The position numbers were made by a program, and so were the translations under genes. DNA of 64,000 bases, taken from positions 186,001 to 250,000 of the forward strand of contig MU405249.1 of the NCBI GenBank assembly GCA_022836615.1. Direction: 5' to 3'. The DNA comes from Annulohypoxylon bovei var. microspora. Its lineage: Eukaryota > Ascomycota > Sordariomycetes > Xylariales > Hypoxylaceae. Under the pieces are notes generated by a model that saw nothing but the letters and a program-made list of their open reading frames with translations, made no database searches and was not told the origin of the DNA. This document shows, one piece after another, positions 36,924 to 47,700 of this stretch. How positions within the stretch are numbered: the stretch's first letter is position 1; each line of letters starts with the position of its first letter.

Positions 36924-37822
36924 CTTTTGGAGAGCTGAAGATGGATGTTAAAAGTTTGGGGAGAAATGCGTAGCTTCCTTGAAGTGTTGAGTGTAGGTCG
37001 CGCCATCTTAGTGGTACGTCAGGCTCGGATCTACGTTTAGTGGGGCACGGGATGACATCACTTGGTAAAACAAGCACCTGACGCTTCACCTTGAAGAGTT
37101 TCACAACTGATCATCAAATTTAATTCTCCTCTCCCATTAACTATACCTTTAAATCTAACTTACTGATCATGTATCTACCTGTTAGATAAATACATATGTA
37201 TATTTTGTATAATCAGGAAAACTTTATTTTACTACGCTGTCATATATGAACAGATCTATTCAGACTGTTAAGTGTGAATATTCGCTTCGATCTCCTTTTA
37301 CAGCATGTCTTAGAATAACTGACTACCTAGTACCCGACCCTCGTAATTTACGTAAGTTAATACATCTATAGGGACCTCAGACTTAGGTAATTTGATGCAA
37401 AATGTTATTAACCATTGTCAACACTTATAGCGAACTGGTAATAACAGATCTAATCATTACATGGACAATCCGATCATGGCGGGCTGTGCTGGTACTGCCA
37501 CTGCTACTGTCACATCGCCAGGCTGTGGTAGTAGAGCAACCTCAACTAATATACCCTTAGTAACAGTTGCTTTGGTACTGTACAACGTCAAGTTGGTATA
37601 TTCAAGGTTCGTTCATTGGTCGATATATTTTACAAAAAGTGGTAGCGAAGATGAGAAGGACATATCCGTGTCAGCCTACAACTTTGCGTTACCAAATTTC
37701 AACATATAATGTTGCGATCTGCTGAACTTGGCTCATATAATTTATATACTACCACAATCCATTGAAGAAATTATAAGTTGTATCTACGACGGCTAAGGTA
37801 ATAATTATATAAATAAGGAGAT
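36924..37822. other. AT-rich spacer, divergent promoters of FAS1 and HET genes
   Basis: Separates the start of the leftward FAS1 gene from the rightward HET gene. The part from about 37120 to 37450 and the last 100 bases are markedly AT-rich. A frame at 37461-37709 has no recognisable features. Nothing else seen. Confidence 0.55.
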
Positions 37823-39595
37823 ATGTGGCTTATCAACACCGAAACTCTACAGCTGGAAAATGTCACAAGCCCACTGAAGGGGTTTTACGCCATATTATCA
37901 CATACCTGGGAAGATGAGCAAGTCACTTTCCAGAACTTTTCAAACCTCACGTCGGCCCGGAGCTTACGCGGGTTCACCAAGATCGAGAAGACCTGTCAGT
38001 TAGCCAAGGAAAAATACAATTTACGACATGCCTGGGTAGATACTTGCTGTATCGACAAAACTAGCAGCGCCGAGCTATCTGAAGCGATCAATTCAATGTA
38101 TAGATGGTATCAAGCAGCAGCTGTATGCTTCGTCTATCTTTCTGATATGGCCCCCAATCCAACCGGCATTTCGCACGGTCCAGGAAATGGCGTCAAGGGC
38201 TTCACTCATGAAGGGCTAGAAAGATGCAAATGGTTCACAAGAGGCTGGACGCTCCAAGAGATTCTCGCGCCGAGAGATGTCGAGTTCTATGACGCGGATT
38301 GGGGTTTCATCGGTACCAAGGAGTCGTGGCTCTTATGGCCTTTGTCCGAGATCACCGGAATCGATCCCGTCTACTTAAGACATGGCTCTAAGATCTGGAC
38401 CGCGTCGATCGGGACGCGGATGCGATGGGCTGCCGATAGAGAGACTACACGACCAGAAGATACGGCATATTGCCTACTCGGTATTTTTGAGATCAATATG
38501 CCTTTGCTATATGGCGAGGGAAACAAGGCTTTCCTTCGACTTCAGGAGGAGATATGCAGACAAACTAATGACCTATCTCTATTCGCGTGGACAACTCAAC
38601 CTGGCCACGCCTCTTCCTTGTTTGACAAGTGTCGTGGTATATTCGCAACTCACCCTTGTGAGTTCGCTGGATTTCGCGGAATAGAACACCACGCCCGTGG
38701 AGGTACCTTCCAGGGTGAGCTTGCCGTTACTAACAAGGGTCTCCGTCTTGACGACGTTCAGCTGTTTAAGACATCTGAAGATGGCTTGATCTTACCGCTA
38801 GATTGTATTGGGTCGGGTCCTAGCACCTTTCCAGAAGCTTCGTATGGAATCTTACTTACGCTGACTTTAGATGGATATATACGTAGAGAACCGGGTATGC
38901 TTGCGTTGTTACCGCTTGACCGTATATCGGAGATACCACCACATCGCATCTACGTTAAAAAACAAGTACCCTTACAATGGCCGACTCCCAAGCAGCCGGA
39001 AGATCAGCATTCTGACGCAATAGTCTTCAAGTTCCAGGGGGAGGCGGATCCCATAATTATGAATGTGATACCGCAGGAGTCGTTTGACTACAATGCTACG
39101 GCTTTTCTTACTGGTGGTAGACGTTTCTTTGGTTATATACGTTTACATGTGAATGGCACTGAGCTTATGATAATATGTTGGCTCAAATCTCCGATCAAGA
39201 AAGGAGATATGCCTATAGGGCCGCCCGAAGCTAAGTACAGCTTTGCTATTGAAGGAGAGGACGGCTGGGACAGGTTAAAGATAATGCGCCTGGAGAAAGA
39301 AATCACCAATCGCGCAGTTCAAGAGGGGATTATTCCATCCTTGTTACCGGACCCAAAGTTATCATGCCCACATGACAAAATGGTAGCTCCCCTCGGATCG
39401 ACGGGCATCGAGATGGTATTGGACAGCACAAGGGCATCTAAGCGCCACCATATGGTAGTCACGTTTTTGCGAACGTCAAAGAAGGGTGCGGGTGTGGGTG
39501 ACAGTACTTTTGACCTGAGTTGCCTATCACCTCACCTGCCTTTCATTTCCACCAGAAATCGGACAACGGGTCGGCGTGGAGCCTTTTCAGTCTGA
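37823..39595 (+). CDS. HET-domain protein (HET-E/HET-D-like N-terminal type)
   Basis: A single uninterrupted frame of 590 residues starting MWLINTETLQLE, the usual start of the short HET-D/E-type domain. The HET motifs are FYAILSHTWEDEQVTF (about residues 21-36), a KIEKTCQLAKEKYNLRHAWVDTCCIDK block (about 54-80) and RCKWFTRGWTLQEILAPRDVEFYD (about 133-158); TAYCLLGIFEINMPLLYGEGNKAFLRLQEEI closes the domain near residue 240. These are self/non-self recognition proteins that may trigger incompatibility cell death. Unlike the Podospora HET-E and HET-D proteins, no NACHT (P-loop) or WD40 repeats follow; the C-terminal 330 residues form an uncharacterised beta-rich extension found in many stand-alone HET proteins. 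The absence of introns is normal for this class. Confidence in family is high, in function low. Confidence 0.9.
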   Translation: MWLINTETLQLENVTSPLKGFYAILSHTWEDEQVTFQNFSNLTSARSLRGFTKIEKTCQLAKEKYNLRHAWVDTCCIDKTSSAELSEAINSMYRWYQAAAVCFVYLSDMAPNPTGISHGPGNGVKGFTHEGLERCKWFTRGWTLQEILAPRDVEFYDADWGFIGTKESWLLWPLSEITGIDPVYLRHGSKIWTASIGTRMRWAADRETTRPEDTAYCLLGIFEINMPLLYGEGNKAFLRLQEEICRQTNDLSLFAWTTQPGHASSLFDKCRGIFATHPCEFAGFRGIEHHARGGTFQGELAVTNKGLRLDDVQLFKTSEDGLILPLDCIGSGPSTFPEASYGILLTLTLDGYIRREPGMLALLPLDRISEIPPHRIYVKKQVPLQWPTPKQPEDQHSDAIVFKFQGEADPIIMNVIPQESFDYNATAFLTGGRRFFGYIRLHVNGTELMIICWLKSPIKKGDMPIGPPEAKYSFAIEGEDGWDRLKIMRLEKEITNRAVQEGIIPSLLPDPKLSCPHDKMVAPLGSTGIEMVLDSTRASKRHHMVVTFLRTSKKGAGVGDSTFDLSCLSPHLPFISTRNRTTGRRGAFSV

Positions 39596-39983
39596 CATTA
39601 TTGATGATTGGGTCACACCGCCCTATTTTTTTTGCTTCTTTTATTCTCCGACCAAACCACAGGTCGGAAACAGGCTCTAGCTCCTAAGAAGAGGTGTAAA
39701 CGAGGTGACAGTATTTCATGAGCTGGGCTCGTGTTGCTTTATCGCGCATTTTACAGCCATGAAAAGCATTGTCACTTTTGATCATGCCCGACGTGTATGT
39801 GGCGATCACCCATTCGCCGCCTCATTCAATATTATCTCGCAGCGTCGCATGGAATCTTCGTCATCGATATCAACCTCACCCTCCCGCGCTCTGAGGAAAT
39901 CGTCTGGAATTTTTAAGCTTGAATTATCTCAGAATCTTGGCTACTGTTCCTGTCCACCATAAGCACGCATAGCAAAGATCAAC
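39596..39983. other. Spacer between HET and SnoaL-like genes
   Basis: A 388-bp gap between two co-directional genes. It should contain the HET gene's 3' UTR, with a T-rich tract near 39625-39640, and the promoter of the SnoaL-like gene. No coding sequence recognised. Confidence 0.55.
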
Positions 39984-40883
39984 ATGTCAGCAACCGCTCC
40001 ACAGTCACTGCTCGACACCATCAGAAGTTGGGCCAAGTGCGTCAACGAGAAGAAATGGGATGACTTGCCTAAATATATGCACTCGACATACAACCAAAAC
40101 GGCATCGACTTTACACCGGAATCATGGGCAGCGCACATCAGAGAGCACGTGGCTCCTCAGTTAGGAGGCGATGTGCGCATCAACGAGGACAGTATCATGG
40201 TCGATGAGAGCGCGCAGTGCGTCGCACTGTCTCTATGGCTGAAATTTAAACCCGAGATGCCGCTCCTAGGCTACCAGCCCAAGGGCCGAGACGTCTTATT
40301 CATAGAGCGCGGCTTCATCTGGTTCACCGACGGTAAACTGTCGAAGGGCTTATTCGTGATAAATAACGACGACATGCGCACGCAGATGGCCAATCCCAAC
40401 ACGGACTTTGCGCCCAGCCTGATAAGCGAATATCCCGTGCCTCCGGTAGGAACGCCACTATCTCGCGCCCAGCTTGAGGAGGTCTACAGAGCATATGTTG
40501 AGCTATTCAACTCCCGCCGAACTGACATGGCCTACGCGAAGTACGTCCACCAGCCAGAGAAGATGCTTAACAACAAGACCCTGGCACGCCGCATTATGGA
40601 CGACGCTATGGCAGCTATTCCGGATCTCCAATGCCAGATCCACACGCTGGTAGCTGACGAGGATTTACAGCGCGTGGCTGTGTGGCTTGAGTTTTCTGGG
40701 ACCCCAATTAAGGCGTACGCCGGTTTGGTAGCGAACGGACACGCCGTTCATTTTACTGAACAAGCCACCTATCAATTTTTAGACGGGAAGATCGTGCGGA
40801 TATGGGGTATGATGAACTTCAACGAGGCAAGACTGGCGCAGCAACCGGAGTCTACGATGCCGCTATTCGTACCGGTAATTTGA
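39984..40883 (+). CDS. Tandem SnoaL-like (NTF2-fold) protein
   Basis: A single exon encodes 299 residues. The protein contains two copies of a SnoaL-like NTF2-fold unit: residues about 8-140 (starting LLDTIRSWAKCVNEKKWDDLPKYMH) and about 155-290 (starting LEEVYRAYVELFNSRRTDMAYAKYVH). Each copy has the initial helix pair, a cone-forming central strand region with VALSLWLKFKP or VAVWLEFSGTP, and a closing FIWFTDGKL or YQFLDGKIVRIWG strand. SnoaL relatives include polyketide cyclases and ester hydrolases, but many fungal members have no known substrate and the conserved catalytic Asp/His set cannot be assigned with confidence. No signal peptide or membrane segment. The internal duplication is seen directly; a cyclase function is only suggested by the family. 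No polyketide synthase is nearby. Confidence 0.82.
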   Translation: MSATAPQSLLDTIRSWAKCVNEKKWDDLPKYMHSTYNQNGIDFTPESWAAHIREHVAPQLGGDVRINEDSIMVDESAQCVALSLWLKFKPEMPLLGYQPKGRDVLFIERGFIWFTDGKLSKGLFVINNDDMRTQMANPNTDFAPSLISEYPVPPVGTPLSRAQLEEVYRAYVELFNSRRTDMAYAKYVHQPEKMLNNKTLARRIMDDAMAAIPDLQCQIHTLVADEDLQRVAVWLEFSGTPIKAYAGLVANGHAVHFTEQATYQFLDGKIVRIWGMMNFNEARLAQQPESTMPLFVPVI

Positions 40884-42445
40884 AGCTCGATATGAATCCG
40901 GCATAGGCGGGATGGAATTTGGATTCTTATGATACCCAAGATATCGCGATATGATGCAGACGGAAAACATCTCTAGAATCTACGTTACTAAAGACCTGAT
41001 TTAGAAGATTATACGACGTCGAGGACGGGGATTCTGTTACCTACCTACACACCTACGTAATTACGGATATCTCATAGGTTGGATTATATAGATGTTGGAT
41101 TTGGTTGGAATTCTTCTTCATAGCCATCGCATAGCCGTCGTTGAGGTGCATTAGCTTATGACGCGGCTACTTTTTGCAACACGTTTTAGTACGGGGTTCA
41201 GTTCACACTAGTTCATCCCGCAATTCGCATCTTTTTTCACATGCCAAAATCCTGCGCGTTAAATATTAGTGAATATTTACTACGTGAATGTTGACATAAT
41301 CGTCGACTGAGAGATTTGGGGACTCAGGGACTGACCGTCAACGATTCTGGTAGTCGGGGATTTAGATCAGCTGCCATGAGACCCAATCTGGGGAATGCTG
41401 TATGAATGGCGTATTAAAAATAATCATCTGACACGCGAGTCTTTTGTGGAGGAAATCGCCGGTTTCGTCTTTCCCGTTCGGGGGCGCAGTAACTTAATTT
41501 TTGGTGCAGAATCACATGCATCCATGTCCATGCCCTCCAGTCAGGCTACTCGTACGAGAAATAATATGTAGGTACGCACATATGTCAACCATTCCTTCCC
41601 CAACGGTTACTGGCAAGTTGTTCCTGGCAATTCGATTCATAAACCCCATGGGATTCCCGCCATGAACCTGGACGTTTTAAAAGACTAGCTCGTGACTGTG
41701 GGGAAGAAGGTTTAACACCGTTGATTTTGCCCCCTTTTTCTAAACCGTCCCATTTTTAGTGCGGAGGAAATACACAAGAAAAGAGCCTCGGCATTCTGGT
41801 CCAAATGTACCCGGATAATTCGGTCTACGTTTGCCATTTGACATGGGTTCCCAAGTGACATCACTTCCTCGGCCGAATATTGTGCGAAGACCATGTACCG
41901 TTTGTTCTAGTCCACGAATCCCGAGTGACTTCTGAACAAGAGTATCCTCAGTGCTAGAATTTATGTAATACACTTACCTAAGGCGGACGAAGACTACTGC
42001 AGAATGTGTAAATATTTCCAATGCTTTCAATCTCTGAAATAGGGGTTTAGTAAAGCTAATAAGGCTAATAGCGAATCGTATCTTTCTGAGAAGATTGATG
42101 AATAAGGTACCTCCGCACCGAGCTACTAATAGGTATTTTGTAGTATGATACAAAGTACCTTGGTACCCACCCCCAGTCTTCTAAGACTCGACCTCGGCTC
42201 ACCTGTGCACGAATCATCGTGTCAGCAATTCAAAGGCCAGGCAAGCTCGACTCGGCTCAGAAGGTCAGCTAAAACTGTTGCAACTGGGAAATATCAAGCC
42301 CCGGCATTCCTTTCGCAATTTCTCCATCTAAAAAAACTTTCGAACTCTCTTCATAACTTCTTCTCTCATCCTATCCTGCTTCCTCTAAAACCTTTTCCTT
42401 AACAATTGCAGGAGTACTGCCAATAAACAAATCACATCAATCAGA
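40884..42445. other. Spacer upstream of OSM1-like gene
   Basis: About 1.6 kb holding the SnoaL-like 3' UTR and the OSM1-like promoter. CCTACC words occur near 41040-41056. Small minus frames at 41712-41973 have no recognisable motif. The last 150 bases are C/T-rich with long pyrimidine stretches, as in fungal promoters and 5' UTRs. Confidence 0.55.
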
Positions 42446-44535
42446 ATGGCTCCAAAAGTTATTGTCGTCGGTGGTGGCTGTAAGCTTCAATTGCCCTCTC
42501 TACCCCAATCTCAACGTCACTTCGATCACAACAAAGAACTAACAATCACATGCAGTGTCCGGCTTGAGTGCTGCGCATACAATCTACCTTGCCGGCGGCA
42601 ACGTAATTGTTCTTGATAAGCAAGGTAAGAATTGACTTTGTTTGGATGAGAAACAGAACTGAATTTAGAAGACTAACAATAATCTCATAGGTTTCTTCGG
42701 AGGAAACTCCACCAAGGCTACCTCTGGTATTAACGGTGCCTTAACCCGGACACAGGTTGAGCACGGTATTCAGGACAGCGTAAAGCAGTTTTACGATGAT
42801 ACCTTAAAATCCGCACGAGACAAGGCCAGACCCGACCTAATTAAGGTCCTGACCTACAAATCCGCAGCTGCCGTTGAGTGGTTACAAGATGTTTTCAACC
42901 TAGACCTGACCTTGGTTTCGCGACTTGGGTGGGTACAAAAAATACCGCTAATTTTGTGATATGTATGCTAATTAATTTGATAGTGGACACTCCCAACCCA
43001 GAACGCACAGAGGACACGATGCCAAGTTCCCTGGTATGGCTATCACATACGCCTTAATGCAAAGGCTAGAGGAGCTATCCGAGAACGAACCAGAACGAGT
43101 CCAAATTATTAAGAAGGCCCGCGTCACAAACTTAAATAAGGAGGGCAACAAGGTTACTGGTGTCACGTACGAGTCTGCCGATGGCGAGAGCAGCACTATC
43201 GACGGACCTGTCGTTCTAGCTACTGGTGGTTATGCTGCGGATTTCGGCAAGGACTCGCTGTTGCAGCAGCACAGGCCTGACACTATCGGCCTCGCCACCA
43301 CTAATGGCTCTCACGCCACTGGTGATGGCCAGAAGATGGTGATGGCTATTGGAGGAAACGGAATCGACATGGACAAAGTCCAGGTTCACCCTACCGGTCT
43401 CGTCGACCCCAAAGATCCTGGGTCGAAGTGGAAGTTCTTGGCTGCCGAGGCTCTGCGTGGTGAGGGTGGTCTCCTACTCAATGCCGATGGTGATAGATTC
43501 TGCGACGAACTGGGCCACAGAGATTACGTCTCGGGTATGATGTGGAAGGAGAAGGATAACGGCAAATTCCCCATCCGACTTGTTCTCAACTCTAAGGCAT
43601 CTAACACCTTGGACTTCCATACTCGCCACTACTCCGGCCGTGGATTGATGAAGAAGATAACTGGCAAGCAACTCGCCAAGGAGATCGGTTGCTCTCCCGA
43701 ACACCTCCAAAAGACCTTCACTACATATAATGCCATCGCCGACGGCAAGCAGAAGGACCCGTGGGGCAAGAAGTTCTTCCACAACGGACCCCTAGATATC
43801 AACGACGACTTCCACGTCTCGCTGATGGAGCCCGTCCTTCACTTTACCATGGGTGGTATCGAGATTAACGACAAGGCCCAGGTCCTGAACAAGGAACAGA
43901 AGCCTTTCGAGGGTCTCTACGCCTGTGGTGAGTTGGCTGGCGGTGTCCACGGTGCTAACCGTCTTGGTGGCTCTTCGCTTCTGGGCTGTGTTGTATACGG
44001 TCGTGTTGCCGGTGACTCCGCAAGCAACTTCTTGTTTCAGCAAGCTCTCACCGGAGCCGCCGCCGGACCTGCCCAACGTCTAGGTCAGATCTCCCTGCAC
44101 ATCGACCCTTCTCAGCCGGGCAAGGTGTCCGTTGAGTGGGGAAGCGGTGCCTCCAGCTCATCCTCGGTGGCCGTTGGCCAGCAGACGAGCGCTACGGGTC
44201 CTACCCCAACCGCCGAAGGGGGTAAGTCATCCCAGCCAGCTGCGAAGCCCCAAAGCGCTAAGAAGTTCGAGATTCCCAATAAAGAGTTCACAATAGAGGA
44301 GGTCGCTGAGCACAACAAGAAGGAAGACCTCTGGGTAGTCGTTAAGGGAGTGGTTATGGACTTGACGAACTGGCTAGAGGAGCACCCCGGCGGCCCTAAC
44401 GCGATCATGAACTTCATGGGACGCGACGCAACTGAAGAGTTTGAGATGTTACACGACGACGAGGTCATTCCCAAGTACGCCCCGCAGCAGGTAATAGGAC
44501 GTGTCAAAGGACAAGAGGTCACACTCGAGTTCTGA
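42446..44535 (+). CDS. OSM1: OSM1-like soluble fumarate reductase fused to cytochrome b5
   Basis: Exons 42446..42479, 42556..42624, 42691..42928 and 42984..44535 encode 630 residues. The N-terminus is a Rossmann FAD site, VIVVGGGLSGLSAAHTI (residues about 5-21), with no mitochondrial or ER presequence. The flavoprotein body has FFGGNSTKATSGINGALT, the substrate-site GGHSQPRTHRGHDAKFPG, and the C-terminal LYACGELAGGVHGANRLGGSSLLGC fumarate reductase block. A Ser/Ala/Pro-rich linker (about residues 495-540) leads to a cytochrome b5 domain (about 545-625) with the haem-binding HPGG motif and a second His in EMLHDDEV. Fumarate reductases of this type reoxidise FADH2/FMNH2 under low oxygen by making succinate; the b5 domain probably supplies electrons. 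The gene ends at TGA, but the same frame continues with a hydrophobic segment (see next entry). Confidence 0.92.
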
Positions 44536-44793
44536 GTATCGCTAGCAAAATTACTTTTATCGGGCGGCGCTCTGGGGTTAACGGGAATGGCTGTTATATT
44601 AGCAATATTCGTTTTTATATATTGCCTCTCCCCGCGTAGTGAGACGCGCGAGAGGCAAGTAAAATTAGCTAGGCAAGGCGCATCTGTTGTTGCATTGCAC
44701 CGATGTCTGGGCTGTATTGATACGTATCTAGGATTTTATGTTGGATGTATCGCTGCATTTAGGAATATATCATTTATTTGTCGATTTACCTAA
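44536..44793 (+). other. In-frame extension after OSM1 stop with a putative membrane helix
   Basis: Directly after the TGA at 44533-44535 the same frame stays open for 85 codons to a TAA at 44791-44793. Residues about 10-31 of this extension (GGALGLTGMAVILAIFVFIYCL) form one strongly hydrophobic stretch bounded by a positively charged SPRSETRERQVK. Such a helix would be a natural membrane anchor for a cytochrome b5 domain. It could be reached by readthrough, by a 45-nt cryptic intron (GT at 44501, AG at 44545, removing the TGA in frame), or it may be a decayed tail or chance. Codon use differs from the gene body. Confidence 0.35.
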
Positions 44794-47700
44794 CTTGTCT
44801 ATATTTGTATATTGATTATCTAACTTCATTATAATGTCTCGACTTCCTAGACTACCTAGGGACCTGCCTCAGTTTGATCGTTATGTAATATGCCTAGGTA
44901 CCTATCTTTATGGCACGGCTCACCGTGTGGAAGCTACGCAGGAACCCGTCGGAAAGGGGCTCGCGTCACGGCTGCGATGATGTCCGGCGCAGGGCGCGTG
45001 CAGCCGCCACGGCCCGAGGGATATATGGATCTCTTCGTCGGTTCAATCCCTGGCATAGACGCTTTCACGGCACGTGCATACCTACCTACATATGTGAGTG
45101 ATATACGAGCCGCGGTCCGTGTTGGGCGGCAAACTGCTCCCGAGGTTTGGGGTTGGTTGTACGGGTTATATAAGAACCTGGTGTTTGGGTAGGTATGTAG
45201 GTAAGTATCCCTTACATCTAGCGTTTATGGAGCTCAGTGACTAGAATTAGATGGAGGTGGATTAGGTTGAGGGGTGGGAACAAAGGGACTAGTACTTTGG
45301 AGACCTGTTGGTGATGTGAGAACATCGAACGGGAAAAGGAAAGGGGTCAGTTGACCGGTATTTCTTTGATCAGCGGTTCGTGATACTTCCTTACAGCTGG
45401 TATAGCGTATGAGGGTTTATATAATAAGGCTAGAGGTCACAAAAGTACCATATGGGTTTTATGGAAGTATTGCTAACTGCTAGCTAGTTGATAATTGTTT
45501 AAATGTTTATATGGTATTCGGTCCTGCCGAGACGATATCAGGCCTCCAAGAAAGACATATGTATCCTTAAACAGTACAAGTCGTCAACATCATGATAGCT
45601 TCTTAAAAATACGTTTATACTCATCGTATACCTATGATAAGTCTTGTTTAGCAAAGCTTCATGTGCTGTACATAATAATTGTAGGGGAGCTACCAGTTAG
45701 AAGGTCGGTTCCACGGTGCTCTCAGACACCTCGAATTTGTCAACAGTTTTCTGTGCTTGGTGATATGGGGTGCCGTGGACTGCCGGCAGGGAGCACTACG
45801 TAGGGCTTGTGCCCGTGCATATGATCTAGATACCTTGAGATCTGGTGCTGGTTATTCTCCTTCACATAACATACCTCAGGTAAGCAGTTAATCAATCTGG
45901 TAGATATGACTACAACGCCCCTGAGTACGTATAAGTTGTTCTTGGGAATCAAACGATTATGTACACAGCGGTATTGTCATCATTCGTAGTTACTATTGTC
46001 TAACTGGCTTAATACATAAACGTATTCTACTACCTTTCCGGCAGTATTCATCAACATTGATATGCACGGCATTGCAAATCAGAGACACTAGCAACGTGGT
46101 ACACTCATGTGTAGGGTAGTGGATCTCATCGTAACCAACAGCAGTTTAGACCCTTCGAAGGCATCCATACTTACCTGCTTATCTGTATGGAACGTTTCGT
46201 GAGAACGTCGTAGACTTCACTACCAACGGCCTTGTCTACTCGACGTAAGCCACTCCTACGAGCCACTTCTAATAGCCACCCTAAAGGTCTATTTCCAACA
46301 CTGCGTTTATTTCAGTGCTATCCTCTAGGACGATGCGGCGGTTTTCTAGCCGTGTGTAGGGGGCGGCAGTTGATTAATAGCCGCTGGGAGGTTAAGATAG
46401 TTAGGGTAGGTGATTTGTTGGAGCGGTAGGCGCACGTCCAGGTAGTGATGGCTGGGTTCCTCTTGTTCGTCTACTTTGGGGAGGTAGGTGAGTGGTGGAT
46501 CATAGTATGAATGTGAGGGAGCTGGCTAATCACCCCCTTAAAGCGGTCTCGTGGATGGGTTGTTAGTTGAGGGTTGGGATATCGAGTTAGAGTTTCGTCA
46601 TAGATCTTGCTTGTGGTAGACTGATCATAGGTAGAATAGCAAAGACTGATTCTAAACACCTTGTCGGTTCCCGAAGAGCTTGTTGTAAGGGCGGCGACGA
46701 GCATCTATTTTTAATTTTCCATCTCTGCTCGTTGTATTCATATCACAGTAGCCATACAAGCCGTGCTTACTAGTTGTCGACCAGCCTTTTCCCTCGTCGA
46801 CTACGGCAGTCGAGCGGCGCCCGCGATATCGAGGAAGGGCGTGTCTTCCACGGAAATAAACTTCTAAAGCACGGCGACGACGTCGCTGGTTACGTGAAGC
46901 TCCCGTCTATTGGGGACACATTACGGAATCATTGCAATGTCTTCCATTAAAATATACTGTCCGTATTATAGAAAACCCGGCACAGATCGCCGTTGGACAG
47001 CCAGGGTCACAAGCATAGTAAGCCTCGGACTTCCTCCTATAACGGCTCTTGCTGGGACATTGCAAAGCAAATCCCGAACAATCCTTTCGTCTGGTCTCTC
47101 TAGTCCAAACGGGTGAAACCAAGAACTGCCCCGGTCCGGGACCCGTTGGCGTAGGAGCATAAAAGGATCCTACTTACCTATCTAAGTATGTCTAACCAGG
47201 GAGGCAGCAAACATCGTGGATTATGATCGTCATGCTTATTCCGTGGATAATGTGAGGTCGAATTAAAGTTTCTATAAAACTCCGTGATATATAGCCTCAC
47301 TTGACGGTGTAGATGTGATTGTTGCAACCTTGGGACAGAGAGATGTGGTCGGAGGAGTAGTCTTTGGAGATATTGTCGCCGTCAAGGTAACCCCTGGTTG
47401 GAGACGCAACAACGTACGACACGAATATGAATCCAGTCTCGTTCCCTTGCGTCGATGTTTGATTCGAGACTGGGTGGCTAGGGAGCGTGTCGTCACTTGA
47501 AGGTCAAAGGATATCTCTTTCTCACAAAATTCGACCGGGCCAGACCCGAGTCGGACTTCCATGTAGAAGATGCATGCTTACGAATAGTTACCTAGAGTCA
47601 TAAGCCCTATTCAGGGGCGCGTACTCTTACGGCCGTGAGAATACCTTTTATTAGACACGGGCGTAGGTATGTATCTGTGAGCAGCCGGTCAGCAACAAGA

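Noticed and set aside
38600..39595. Possible NACHT or WD40 domain after the HET domain at 37823
   Set aside because: No P-loop or WD repeat is visible; the C-terminal part is of unknown fold.
45035..45055. GGTTCAATCCC resembling a tRNA B box
   Set aside because: The bases around it do not form a T-stem, acceptor stem or an anticodon arm with correct spacing, and no A box lies at the right distance.
44890..45192. 100-codon + frame after the OSM1-like gene
   Set aside because: Contains the dispersed CCTACCTA word in its middle and no family features; treated as non-coding.
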